Shown in pieces: positions 1 to 7,940 of a DNA stretch of 64,000 bases. The notes beneath the pieces are model-generated. The model was not told the origin of the DNA. It searched no databases and saw only the letters and a list, made by a program, of their open reading frames with translations. The stretch is from NCBI GenBank assembly GCA_017559525.1, contig JAFYRI010000003.1, forward strand, positions 62,001-126,000. Direction: 5' to 3'. The stretch's first letter is position 1, and every line of letters begins with the position of its first letter. The position numbers and the translations under genes were made by a program. The stretch is from Alphaproteobacteria bacterium (GTDB lineage: Bacteria > Pseudomonadota > Alphaproteobacteria > CAAHEQ01 > UBA3637).

Positions 1-948
1 GTGAGCGTGACGCATTGCGCGGCGCATAATACGGCGCAAGACATAACCACGGCCTTCATTAGATGGCGTAACACCATCTGCTAACAAGAATGATGTTGAA
101 CGTAAGTGGTCGGCAATCACGCGCAAAGATGTTTTGTGGTCACCATATGGTTCTACACCGGCAATAGTGGCGGCTTGTTCAATTAATTGTGTGAAAATTT
201 CAATGCCATAGTTATCGTTTGTGCCGTGTAAAATAGCGCTGACACGTTCCAAACCGGAACCTGTATCAATGGATTTTTTCGGTGTTTCAATGCGGCTGCC
301 ATCTGGTAAATCTTCGTATTGGTCAAACACTAAGTTCCAAATTTCAATAAAACGGTCACCATCTTCTTCCGGTGTGCCTGGTCTGCCACCCCAATATTGT
401 TCGCCATGGTCATAGAAAATTTCACTGCAGGGACCACAAGGACCTGTGTCACCCATTTGCCAGAAGTTATCTTTTGTGGCAATGGAAATAATATCTTCAT
501 CTTTTAAACCAGCAATTTTTTTCCACAAAGCGCGTGCTTCGTCATCTGTGTGATATACTGTCACACACAATTTGGATTTATCCAAACCAATTTCCTTTGT
601 GAGTAATTCCCAAGCATAATAGATAGCTTTTTCTTTAAAATAATCACCGAATGAAAAGTTGCCGAGCATTTCAAAAAATGTGTGGTGACGACGTGTATAA
701 CCCACATTGTCTAAGTCATTATGTTTACCCCCGGCACGAACAGATTTTTGTACTGTAGCAGCACGAGGAAACGGTGGTTTTTCGGCACCTGTAAAATAGT
801 TTTTAAATTGCACCATCCCGCTGTTTGTAAACATTAAAGTTGGGTCGTTTTTGGGAACCAAAGAACTAGCCGGAACAATAACGTGATCTTGTTTTTGAAA
901 GTAGTTGATAAATGTTTTGCGAACATCATTCGTGATATTTTTAATCAT
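1..948 (-). CDS. alaS: Alanyl-tRNA synthetase, N-terminal 316 residues (cut by window edge)
   Basis: Charges tRNA-Ala with alanine in the cytoplasm. The frame read leftwards from the ATG at 946-948 stays open to base 1, so only the start of a protein of usually about 870 residues is present. The visible part is the class II catalytic core: the N-terminus has the SSLVP and [11 protein letters not shown] motifs, followed by [33 protein letters not shown] (motif 2 region), [14 protein letters not shown] and GSGLERV. A perfect sigma70-type promoter lies just upstream. The editing and C-Ala domains would lie outside the window. The identification is very secure. Confidence 0.97.
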   Translation of the reverse strand, partial: MIKNITNDVRKTFINYFQKQDHVIVPASSLVPKNDPTLMFTNSGMVQFKNYFTGAEKPPFPRAATVQKSVRAGGKHNDLDNVGYTRRHHTFFEMLGNFSFGDYFKEKAIYYAWELLTKEIGLDKSKLCVTVYHTDDEARALWKKIAGLKDEDIISIATKDNFWQMGDTGPCGPCSEIFYDHGEQYWGGRPGTPEEDGDRFIEIWNLVFDQYEDLPDGSRIETPKKSIDTGSGLERVSAILHGTNDNYGIEIFTQLIEQAATIAGVEPYGDHKTSLRVIADHLRSTSFLLADGVTPSNEGRGYVLRRIMRRAMRHAH

Positions 949-980
949 AGTCTTTTCCTTTATGTTTGATTATGGGCGCA

Positions 981-1009
981 ATTATAGCCGAAAATATACT
1001 AAATGTCAA
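981..1009 (-). promoter_or_regulatory. Consensus sigma70 promoter for alaS
   Basis: On the minus strand, TTGACA (1004-1009) and TATAAT (981-986) are separated by exactly 17 bases, matching the consensus at all twelve positions. Transcription would start near 974, about 25 bases before the alaS ATG. No leader RNA structure such as a T-box is visible. Confidence 0.85.
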
Positions 1010-1184
1010 ATGGATAATGTGAGGTTTATGGGGTAAATTTTTGAATTTTATACTTGTGTTTTACCGTAAAATTTGATAAGGTTCCTTTTGAAATAAGTGA
1101 TGTTTGCTCTATGGGTTAGAAATATTATTCCTAACTTTCTTCTGGTTATTATTCATCATGGTGATTTTTTATATTGGAGGTAAT

Positions 1185-1610
1185 ATGAAATTTTTATTTT
1201 CTTTGGTGATTATTTTGTGCGCTCTTCCATCTTTCGCTTGTAATGGTGGTAAGTTAATGACGGGTTATAATGGTGTAACGTTTTGTGCTAGTAATATGAA
1301 AATGAATTGGTGGAGTGCTTATCAATGGTGTGAATCACAAGGATACACATTGGCTCATCCGGACAGAGCGTGTATTTACACCAAAAATGGTGTAACTTAT
1401 CATTGGCAAGATACATTGAAAAATGGTGGTGGAGGTTGTCAGAATTTTGGTAGTTATTGGGACGATTTTTATTCTAAATTAGGCGGAACTTGGTTAAATT
1501 TTCCACAAAATAATAAGATGTTGGCAATCACTTATGGCGGTGCAGTAGCTTATCTGGGGGGGAGTGATCAAACAAATAATTTTAGAGCACTTTGCGATAC
1601 GGGAAATTAA
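1185..1610 (+). CDS. Small secreted protein with C-type-lectin-like domain
   Basis: Function unknown; predicted exported protein of 141 residues. The start at 1185 is chosen because TTGGAGG lies four bases upstream and because it begins a clean signal peptide (MKFLFSLVIILCALPSFA, cleavage before Cys19); the frame is open 27 codons further upstream without a comparable site. The mature part contains NWWSAYQWCESQGYTL, an internal GGTWLNF and a final RALCD, with six or more cysteines. This layout (W-x-A-x3-C, central tryptophan, terminal A-L-C) is also found at the C-terminus of the pilin-like protein at 43367-44533, and resembles a lectin-like fold. It is a single gene, facing mutY tail to tail with only 13 bases between. 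Existence is likely, function inferred. Confidence 0.75.
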   Translation: MKFLFSLVIILCALPSFACNGGKLMTGYNGVTFCASNMKMNWWSAYQWCESQGYTLAHPDRACIYTKNGVTYHWQDTLKNGGGGCQNFGSYWDDFYSKLGGTWLNFPQNNKMLAITYGGAVAYLGGSDQTNNFRALCDTGN

Positions 1611-1623
1611 TAAACATGGTATC

Positions 1624-2613
1624 TTACAACCCCTTTATCACTTTTTTCATCAAAGTGGGAAAGGGGTAATTTTTTAACTCGTTTGGTTGTGCAAAAACAC
1701 CGTCTGGGCGAATACCACAATTTATTTCTCCTTTAACAATGTGTAATGTTAAATGAAAGTGGGTAAAAACATGGATAATGGTTTTGCCTGTGTCTTGCCA
1801 ATTTCCCTCAAAAGATGGTTCATTATCATAATGCCATGGGAATTCATACAGACCGGATAATAATCCTTTGCCAGCTCGTTTTTGGATGTAATAGCCACCT
1901 TGTTCATTTTGAATTAAATAAAGCGTGCCAATACGTTTTTGTTTTTCAGGCTTTTTGATTAATGGAATTTGTTCGGTAATGCCAAGCTCACAGGCAACGC
2001 ATTCCTTGTGCCACGGACATAACAAACATTTTGGTGATGTTGGGGTACAAATAGTAGCTCCTAAATCCATAATGGCCGAAGCATAATCGGCTCCGTGTTT
2101 TTGAGGTGTTAATGCACAAGCTCGCCGATAAATATCCTCTCGATTGATTTCATCTGTGATACCATATAATCTGGCAATAACCCGAATGACATTTCCATCC
2201 ACAACCGTTTCGGGCATATTAAAGGCAAAAGCACAAATACTAGATGCCGTATAGGGGCCAATTCCTGGTAATTTCAACAGTTCATCCCGATTTTGTGGGA
2301 ATTGTCCGTTATATTTTTCCATTAAAACTTTGGCACATTCATGGATTTTTTTTGCCCGTGTATAATAGCCAAGACCTTGCCACATCAATAATACATCACC
2401 AATATCGGTAGCGGCTAAAATATCTAAAGAAGGAAAACGTTTCATCCAGCGGTCAAAATAATCCAAAACGGTTTTGACGGTTGTTTGTTGCAACATAATT
2501 TCCGAAATCCAAACAGCATAAGCATCTGGATGAGCTTTACCTTTAACACGCCAAGGTAGTTCTCTGCCGTTTTTATTATACCAATCCAGTAATTTTTTTG
2601 CCAGCTGTTCCAT
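1624..2613 (-). CDS. mutY: A/G-specific adenine DNA glycosylase MutY
   Basis: Removes adenine mispaired with 8-oxoguanine, in the base-excision repair of oxidised DNA. The 329-residue length is normal. Visible features are the catalytic Glu38 in SEIMLQQT, the helix-hairpin-helix LPGIGPYTA (115-123), catalytic Asp139 in VDGNV, and a [4Fe-4S] site with Cys189, Cys196, Cys199 and Cys205 in the C-x6-C-x2-C-x5-C spacing. The C-terminal NUDIX-like domain that recognises 8-oxoG follows from about 230. Its ATG overlaps the stop of the upstream ClpB-like gene by one base (TAATG), so it is probably translationally coupled in a three-gene operon (5761 to 1624). A DNA repair enzyme behind an AAA+ gene is an unusual pairing. 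Confidence 0.96.
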   Translation of the reverse strand: MEQLAKKLLDWYNKNGRELPWRVKGKAHPDAYAVWISEIMLQQTTVKTVLDYFDRWMKRFPSLDILAATDIGDVLLMWQGLGYYTRAKKIHECAKVLMEKYNGQFPQNRDELLKLPGIGPYTASSICAFAFNMPETVVDGNVIRVIARLYGITDEINREDIYRRACALTPQKHGADYASAIMDLGATICTPTSPKCLLCPWHKECVACELGITEQIPLIKKPEKQKRIGTLYLIQNEQGGYYIQKRAGKGLLSGLYEFPWHYDNEPSFEGNWQDTGKTIIHVFTHFHLTLHIVKGEINCGIRPDGVFAQPNELKNYPFPTLMKKVIKGL

Positions 2614-4580
2614 TATTCAGTCATTGGCATTTGAGATGAAAGTGGATTTGATGCTGGTTGAGTTTCTTCTAAATCAGAAGGTGTCATTGCATCACTATCC
2701 TCGCTCATTTGAGGTTGTTCAGCAATTTTTTCTGGTTCTACAGAGGTTGGTATTTGTTCCATTTCTTGGGAAATTTCCTCATCATTTGGTTCATTTGGAA
2801 ATTCTACAGGAGCAATTTCCTCACGAACCGTTGTTTGGACCGTTTTTGTATAAATTTGCAAACGTCGGCCAGATGGGTGGACATTTAAAAAGACCTCTTG
2901 TCCAGGTTTGACTTTTTCTTGCATGATTAAGAATGATAATCGGTTTTCAACTTGTTCTTGGATAAGACGTTTTAAGGCGCGAACACCGAATTTGGATGTG
3001 AAAATTTCATCCACAAACCAATCTTTTGCACTGTCATCCACAACAATGCTGTATCCTAAGTTTTTAGCCCGTTTCAATAATTTATTCAGGTGAATATCTA
3101 CAATTAAACGCAAGTGTTCTTCATTTAATTGGTGGAAGGATACCACATCATCCAAACGGTTAATGAACTCGGGACGGAAATATTGTGTCAAAGCATCCAC
3201 CCGTTGATAGGCTGGTAAATTCGCCCCAACGTTAGAGGTTAAAATAATGATTGTATTTCTGAAATCTACGGTAATCCCTTTACCATCTGTCAGACGACCT
3301 TCATCCAATAATTGCAACATCAAGTTCATGATATCTGGATGGGCTTTTTCAATTTCGTCAAATAACACGACTTGGAAAGGTTTTAAACGAACAGATTCAG
3401 TTAAATAACCGCCTTGTTCATAACCGGGTTGTCCTGGAGCAGGGCCAACCATACGTGCCACAGCCGAACGTTCCATATATTCAGACATATCAAGACGGAG
3501 CAAGGCCGTTTCATCATTAAACATAAAATCGGCTAAAGATTTAGCAAGTTCGGTTTTACCAACACCGGTAGTACCGATAAATAAGAATGAACCAATTGGG
3601 CGGTTAGGGTCTTGTAAGCCAGAACGAGCACGGCGAATCGCATTCGCAACAACTACAACGGCATTATCTTGGCCAATAACGCGTTCTTTTAAATATTTTT
3701 CGGCATTAGCAAGACGCTGTTTGTCTTCAGCATCTACTTTTTCAACTGGAATTCCTGTCCATTCGGCAATCGTACGGTTGCAATATTCAGGTTCTACAAT
3801 ATTTTTAGATGGATCTATCATACCCTTGGCCATATCCATCATCAATAAACTGGCGGAATCATCTAATAAGTCTAAAGCTTTTGATGGGAATGCTCGTTGC
3901 TTAATATATCGATGTGATAATTGGCATGCAATTTTAATCGTTTCATTCGGAATAACAACGCCATAATGGTTTTCAAATGTATGTTTCAAATTGGTGGCAA
4001 TTTGAATACTTTCATCTACCGTGGGTTCTTCCAAAAACAATGTTTGTATATGGCTCATCACCGAATGATCTTTTTCCATATAGGCTACAAAGTTTGCTGT
4101 ATCGGATTCAACAATGCAATTGAGTTTGCCATTCATTAAAGACAATTTTAAGAATTTTGCCGGCTCTTTGTTCTCTGGATTGGTATCCATATTAACTAAG
4201 AAACTGATATCCTTAATGTACAACAAATAAGCTTCCGGATTATCAACAATAACTTGCAAAGTGCGTTTAACTGTTTCAGCATATTCTTCTTCGTTTTTGG
4301 AATCCAACATAATAGCCGCTACATTTAAACCAACCACTTGTTTTATTTGTAAGAATTCCGGAGCACCCTCAGATGCCATAAACGAGGTTAATCCGTAAAT
4401 TAAAGCTGATTTACCGACACCAGGAATACCAACAACCAATGGATTATTTTTTGTACTTCTAAGTAAAATATGAATCAAACGTTCCAATTCGTTTTCGCGT
4501 CCAACTAGTTCACCTAGCTCCCCCCTTTTGGCAAGCTCTGTGTAGTTTATCAGGTACTTCGCAACGTCTGTTTCAGTCAT
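2613..4580 (-). CDS. ClpB/ClpA-like AAA+ ATPase with degenerate first ring, no N- or M-domain
   Basis: A 655-residue Hsp100-type protein with two AAA+ modules, shorter than ClpB (about 860) or ClpA (about 750). It starts directly at the first module: no Clp N-domain precedes it, and the coiled-coil M-domain of ClpB is missing. Module 1 keeps a Walker A (GIPGVGKS, 51-58), but the Walker B acidic pair is replaced by Lys123-Asp124 (YIKDIS), the arginine-finger RRFQ position reads SHIQ (176-179) and the YRG pore loop is absent. Module 2 looks active: Walker A GTTGVGKT (336-343), Walker B VVLFDEIEKAH and FRPEFINRLDD. Its pore loop reads GQPGY instead of GYVGY. No ClpP-docking IGL/IGF loop is seen. 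The last 70 or so residues are Pro/Glu-rich and probably disordered. It follows a secreted-protein gene by two bases and overlaps mutY. The family call is secure; the job (remodelling versus protein secretion) is open. Confidence 0.9.
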   Translation of the reverse strand: MTETDVAKYLINYTELAKRGELGELVGRENELERLIHILLRSTKNNPLVVGIPGVGKSALIYGLTSFMASEGAPEFLQIKQVVGLNVAAIMLDSKNEEEYAETVKRTLQVIVDNPEAYLLYIKDISFLVNMDTNPENKEPAKFLKLSLMNGKLNCIVESDTANFVAYMEKDHSVMSHIQTLFLEEPTVDESIQIATNLKHTFENHYGVVIPNETIKIACQLSHRYIKQRAFPSKALDLLDDSASLLMMDMAKGMIDPSKNIVEPEYCNRTIAEWTGIPVEKVDAEDKQRLANAEKYLKERVIGQDNAVVVVANAIRRARSGLQDPNRPIGSFLFIGTTGVGKTELAKSLADFMFNDETALLRLDMSEYMERSAVARMVGPAPGQPGYEQGGYLTESVRLKPFQVVLFDEIEKAHPDIMNLMLQLLDEGRLTDGKGITVDFRNTIIILTSNVGANLPAYQRVDALTQYFRPEFINRLDDVVSFHQLNEEHLRLIVDIHLNKLLKRAKNLGYSIVVDDSAKDWFVDEIFTSKFGVRALKRLIQEQVENRLSFLIMQEKVKPGQEVFLNVHPSGRRLQIYTKTVQTTVREEIAPVEFPNEPNDEEISQEMEQIPTSVEPEKIAEQPQMSEDSDAMTPSDLEETQPASNPLSSQMPMTE

Positions 4581-4582
4581 AT

Positions 4583-5761
4583 TTATTCTCCATACGGGGC
4601 AAAGGTAAATTGTTGACGATATTCTAAGGAGTCTTTTTCATCCTCGGCGGCAAAATAATCCGTATCTTGAATTTCTTTATCTTCCAAAACAATGTAGGCA
4701 TTGTAAGATGAACCCGTCATAACAGCTTGCATATAGGCTTTATCTGGATCACCCCAAACGATTAATTCAGAATCGTCCGGTAAGCCATAGGTTTCAAACA
4801 TCATGCGCCAAAACATATCTTTACGACGTAATTGTTTGGCCAAATTGCGTTGTGTCATAGTTAAAGAATTGTCGCCTTCACTTTCATAATAAATTTTGAA
4901 AGCTTGATTGTCTGTTGCATATGAGCTGAACAATACACGGATATATTCTTTAGTAGATGCCTTTTTGAATGTCATCGAGGATATATATTTAACATCATCA
5001 CGATCTGCTTGACGTTCAATACATAAACGCATTTCATTTAGTGGATATACTCGTCTATCACGACAGTTTTGTTCATAAAAAGCGCTACGGAACATAGGAA
5101 TAGAATATTTTATTTGTGTTCGTTTAAAGCCCATTTCACGCATAACATCAATGACATCTTCTGGATACATACCCAACATTAATCCAGATAATTCAAAATC
5201 ATGAACATTGTGTGTTTTTCCAAATAAGTTTTCTATAGCCTCTGCAGATTGTAGCATAGGGGTTGATGCCGCGAAGCCTGTATTTGATGTGTTTTTTTGT
5301 GAAATAGTTGAAGTTGTAGTCGTATGATGAATACTTGATGATACATTTTGAGACACTTCATGTGTTTCACTGGATGTATTGGATGCTTCGGATTTTTCGT
5401 TGTTTGACTCAGTTTCTTGAGAGATGCGTTTTAATTGCATAATTCCAGATCCTTTTTTAAAGGAAACAGGGGTTGTTCTCTCAAAGTTTTGAGATGTTAT
5501 ATCCTTTGTTTGTGTCTCTTGTGTTTCTTTTATTTCCTTAACAGGTTCTATTGCCTTTGTATCTTGTTTTTTATTTTTAGATAAATTTACTTCAATTGAT
5601 GGTAGAGGATTTGGTGTTAAAACCAATTTATCTAGAGGTTCTGCAGAACGACCAATATTGGGAAGATTTGGTGTAGGATCTTCAAAAACAGGAATATTTT
5701 CTTGAGCAAAACCAGTATGTGTACCAGCTAAAATTAATAAACAGAATAATATTTTTTTCAT
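4583..5761 (-). CDS. Exported protein with long disordered linker and unknown C-terminal domain
   Basis: I do not recognise a family. The 392-residue product has a signal peptide (MKKILFCLLILAGTHTGFA, cleavage about residue 19), then about 150 residues rich in Ser, Thr, Glu and Lys that look disordered, then a compact domain from about 185 to 392. This domain holds LSGLMLGMYPEDVIDVMREMGF, a Cys pair (NCRDRR and MRLCIER) that could form a disulfide, and VWGDPDKAYMQAVMTG. The linker suggests attachment to or spanning of the periplasm. It is first in an operon with the ClpB-like ATPase (two-base gap) and mutY, so it may be linked to the ATPase. It is divergent from the LOG gene. Confidence 0.8.
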   Translation of the reverse strand: MKKILFCLLILAGTHTGFAQENIPVFEDPTPNLPNIGRSAEPLDKLVLTPNPLPSIEVNLSKNKKQDTKAIEPVKEIKETQETQTKDITSQNFERTTPVSFKKGSGIMQLKRISQETESNNEKSEASNTSSETHEVSQNVSSSIHHTTTTSTISQKNTSNTGFAASTPMLQSAEAIENLFGKTHNVHDFELSGLMLGMYPEDVIDVMREMGFKRTQIKYSIPMFRSAFYEQNCRDRRVYPLNEMRLCIERQADRDDVKYISSMTFKKASTKEYIRVLFSSYATDNQAFKIYYESEGDNSLTMTQRNLAKQLRRKDMFWRMMFETYGLPDDSELIVWGDPDKAYMQAVMTGSSYNAYIVLEDKEIQDTDYFAAEDEKDSLEYRQQFTFAPYGE

Positions 5762-5851
5762 AAACAGCCCCTTTATTTCTTGACCTTTTTATATTATAAA
5801 GGTAAATATGTAAACAAAGTATTAAAAAAAATTGATAAAAGCAAGGAAAAA

Positions 5852-6436
5852 ATGGTAAAATTAGAAGCAGTCGTCGTTTTTTGTGGTAGTGGTGAAGGAA
5901 AAGACCCTATTTATATGGAGCAAGCTGAACGAATGGGGGCTATTTTAGCTCAAAATAATATTAAGTTAATTTATGGTGCTGGAGGTCGTGGCTTAATGGG
6001 AGCTGTTGCCAAGGGCGCATTGGATAATGATGGTTATGTGATTGGTGCAACGGTACGAACTCTTTATGAAATTGAACAAGCCGATTTAGTAGATACGGCC
6101 ATTCATAAATTTGAAGTATGGGATAAAATGTCTAATCGTAAGGTGTCCATGACAAAACAAACGGATGCTATTTGTGTATTGCCCGGAGGACTTGGTACAT
6201 TAGATGAGTTGTTTGAAGTTTTAGTCTTGCGTCAAATTCAAATTAGCAACAAACCAATTGTTGTTGTTAATGTGAATGGTTTTTATAATAGTTTATTGAC
6301 GATGTTAAAGGAAATGTCAGATGCTGGTTTTATTAAACCACATCAATTAAATTTAATGCGTTTTGTTGATACAGTAGATGAGGTATTGCCTGCGATACGT
6401 GAAGAATTAGAAGTATTAGAAATGCAAGGGAGATAG
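5852..6436 (+). CDS. LOG-family nucleotide 5'-monophosphate phosphoribohydrolase
   Basis: Predicted Rossmann-fold enzyme of the LOG/YvdD family (TIGR00730 type), which splits a purine nucleoside 5'-monophosphate into base and ribose 5-phosphate. The start at 5852 has AAGGA four bases before it and gives 194 residues, the normal size, beginning just before the first beta strand (VVVFCGSGEG). A TTG 24 codons upstream is in frame but coincides with a likely -35 box (TTGACC, 5780-5785). Signature motifs are GAGGRGLMG and PGGLGTLDE, with a conserved R near the nucleotide site. It is one base upstream of mlaA and probably heads the operon LOG-mlaA-mlaC. The substrate cannot be told from sequence. 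Confidence 0.92.
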   Translation: MVKLEAVVVFCGSGEGKDPIYMEQAERMGAILAQNNIKLIYGAGGRGLMGAVAKGALDNDGYVIGATVRTLYEIEQADLVDTAIHKFEVWDKMSNRKVSMTKQTDAICVLPGGLGTLDELFEVLVLRQIQISNKPIVVVNVNGFYNSLLTMLKEMSDAGFIKPHQLNLMRFVDTVDEVLPAIREELEVLEMQGR

Positions 6437-6437
6437 C

Positions 6438-7229
6438 ATGAAAAAATACGTTTTTATTGTGAGCGCTTGTGTGACATTATTAGCAGGATGTGCGTGTCCA
6501 CCAAAAGATCCAGAAGCTTTACGTGTTTATCAAGAAACTAATGATCCATTGGAGCCATTTAACCGCGGGATGTTTGCTTTTAATATGGCTGTTGATAATG
6601 TGGTATTAGAGCCGGTTGCAAAAGGGTATCGTGCTGTTACTCCGGAAATTGCTAGAACAGGTATTAAAAACTTTTTTAAAAATTTAAAACAGCCAGTTTA
6701 TTTTGCAAATGCAGTATTTCAATTAGAAGGTAAGCAAGCTTTGTCAATTGCAGGCCGCTTTTTTACCAATACCTTGTTTGGATTTTTTGGTTTTGCTGAT
6801 ACGGCATCTGAAATAGATATTCCCGTTTATGAACCGGATTTTGGACAAACATTATATGTATGGGGGATTAAAAATGGTGGACCATATTTGGTGTTACCTG
6901 TTTTGGGACCGTCTAATCCACGAGATGCGATTGGTTGGGGGGCAGATTCGTTAATGGCGCCACTTGATTGGGCATTAAAGGGAGAGCCGGTTTTATTATA
7001 TTCCAAATTTGCAGTTGAAAGTTTTTCGAAACGGGAAGGTGCTCTTGAATTTTTAGATTCTTTAGAAAAAGGGTCTACGGATTTTTATGCAACAATGCGC
7101 TCTATGTATCGTCAGAATCGTAAAAATAAGTTAGAAAATTCAAATGTAATTATTGGTTATGATCAAGTTGTTAAGAAAAAAGATTATGAATTTGATTTTT
7201 CAATGGATGAAGAGTTTGAAGAAGAATAG
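6438..7229 (+). CDS. mlaA: MlaA/VacJ outer-membrane lipoprotein, phospholipid trafficking
   Basis: Outer-membrane part of the Mla system that removes misplaced phospholipids from the outer leaflet and hands them to MlaC. A lipoprotein signal ends at LLAGC (Cys18). The MlaA core is clear: NDPLEPFNRGMFAFN, the KNFFKNLKQPVYFAN segment, and GPYLVLPVLGPSNPRDAIG. At 263 residues it is the usual length, with an acidic C-terminal tail after about 230. It sits one base after the LOG gene and nine bases before mlaC. The Mla ABC transporter genes (mlaFED) are not in this window. Confidence 0.95.
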   Translation: MKKYVFIVSACVTLLAGCACPPKDPEALRVYQETNDPLEPFNRGMFAFNMAVDNVVLEPVAKGYRAVTPEIARTGIKNFFKNLKQPVYFANAVFQLEGKQALSIAGRFFTNTLFGFFGFADTASEIDIPVYEPDFGQTLYVWGIKNGGPYLVLPVLGPSNPRDAIGWGADSLMAPLDWALKGEPVLLYSKFAVESFSKREGALEFLDSLEKGSTDFYATMRSMYRQNRKNKLENSNVIIGYDQVVKKKDYEFDFSMDEEFEEE

Positions 7230-7238
7230 GAGGATATA

Positions 7239-7838
7239 ATGAAAAAAATCTTATCTTTAATTTGTGGTGTGTTTTTGTCTGTTTCTGTTCAGGCAGCAGA
7301 ACCATCCATTATGTTTATAAATGATTTAACAGATGATATTATTACAAATGTTTTAAAATCAGATGATACACAAGAAGAAAAGTTTATCCGTTTTAAAACA
7401 GCTTTTGAAAACGCATTAGATATGAAAAGAATTGGGCGTTTTGTATTGGGTGTTTATTGGAAAAAAGCAACACCAGAAGAACAACAAGCCTTTTTAAATG
7501 CTTTTATTGATTTTACAACAAAAACATGGGCAGATAGATTTGATTTATATACTGGTCAACAAATTGTTTTTTCGGGGAGTCGTAATGCAGAAGGTAAAAG
7601 TGAATTATATGTTGATTCTACCATTGAAAATAATCCACCAGTAGCCGTTATTTGGCGTTTAAAACAAACAAAATCGGGTGATTTTAAAATTATTGATATC
7701 ATTGTAGAAGGTGTTTCCATGGCTATGAGTTATCGTAATGAATATAGTGCTTTTTTACAAAAAAATGGGGGAAAGTTGCCCGTTTTGACTCAGGAATTGG
7801 AACAAAAATCAGCTGATTTTAAATTTTCTAAAAAGTAA
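7239..7838 (+). CDS. mlaC: MlaC/Ttg2-family periplasmic phospholipid-binding protein
   Basis: Periplasmic shuttle that carries phospholipid between MlaA and the inner-membrane MlaFEDB complex. The 199-residue product has a signal peptide cleaved near residue 19 (SVSVQA). The fold shows in FIRFKTAFENALDMKRIGRFVLGVYW, in the EEQQAFLNAFIDF helix, and in the strands ending with FKIIDIIVEGVSMAMSYRNEY, which is the family's most conserved stretch. AGGAGG lies upstream of the start. It closes the operon and is followed by a strong terminator. Confidence 0.94.
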   Translation: MKKILSLICGVFLSVSVQAAEPSIMFINDLTDDIITNVLKSDDTQEEKFIRFKTAFENALDMKRIGRFVLGVYWKKATPEEQQAFLNAFIDFTTKTWADRFDLYTGQQIVFSGSRNAEGKSELYVDSTIENNPPVAVIWRLKQTKSGDFKIIDIIVEGVSMAMSYRNEYSAFLQKNGGKLPVLTQELEQKSADFKFSKK

Positions 7839-7863
7839 TAAAATCAACTTTTATTTGGTATAA

Positions 7864-7889
7864 AAGGTCGGTATAAGCCGACCTTTTTT
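7864..7889 (+). terminator. Rho-independent terminator of the LOG-mlaA-mlaC operon
   Basis: AAGGTCGG and CCGACCTT form an eight-base-pair stem around a TATAAG loop, ending in a run of T. The T run touches the -35 box of the next gene's promoter, so the two transcription units are packed end to end. Confidence 0.9.
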
Positions 7890-7916
7890 GACATTTTGGG
7901 CATTGTATGATATAAT
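7888..7916 (+). promoter_or_regulatory. Perfect consensus sigma70 promoter for the HExxH protein gene
   Basis: TTGACA (7888-7893) and TATAAT (7911-7916) are separated by 17 bases, a full match to the consensus. The predicted transcript starts near 7923, about 18 bases before the ATG at 7941, leaving room for little beyond the ribosome-binding site. Confidence 0.85.
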
Positions 7917-7940
7917 AGAGGGGAATAAAATGAGGTGCCT

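Noticed and set aside
5780..5851. Upstream TTG start that would lengthen the LOG protein by 24 residues
   Set aside because: The TTG is the likely -35 box TTGACC; the ATG at 5852 has a good Shine-Dalgarno and gives the normal family length.
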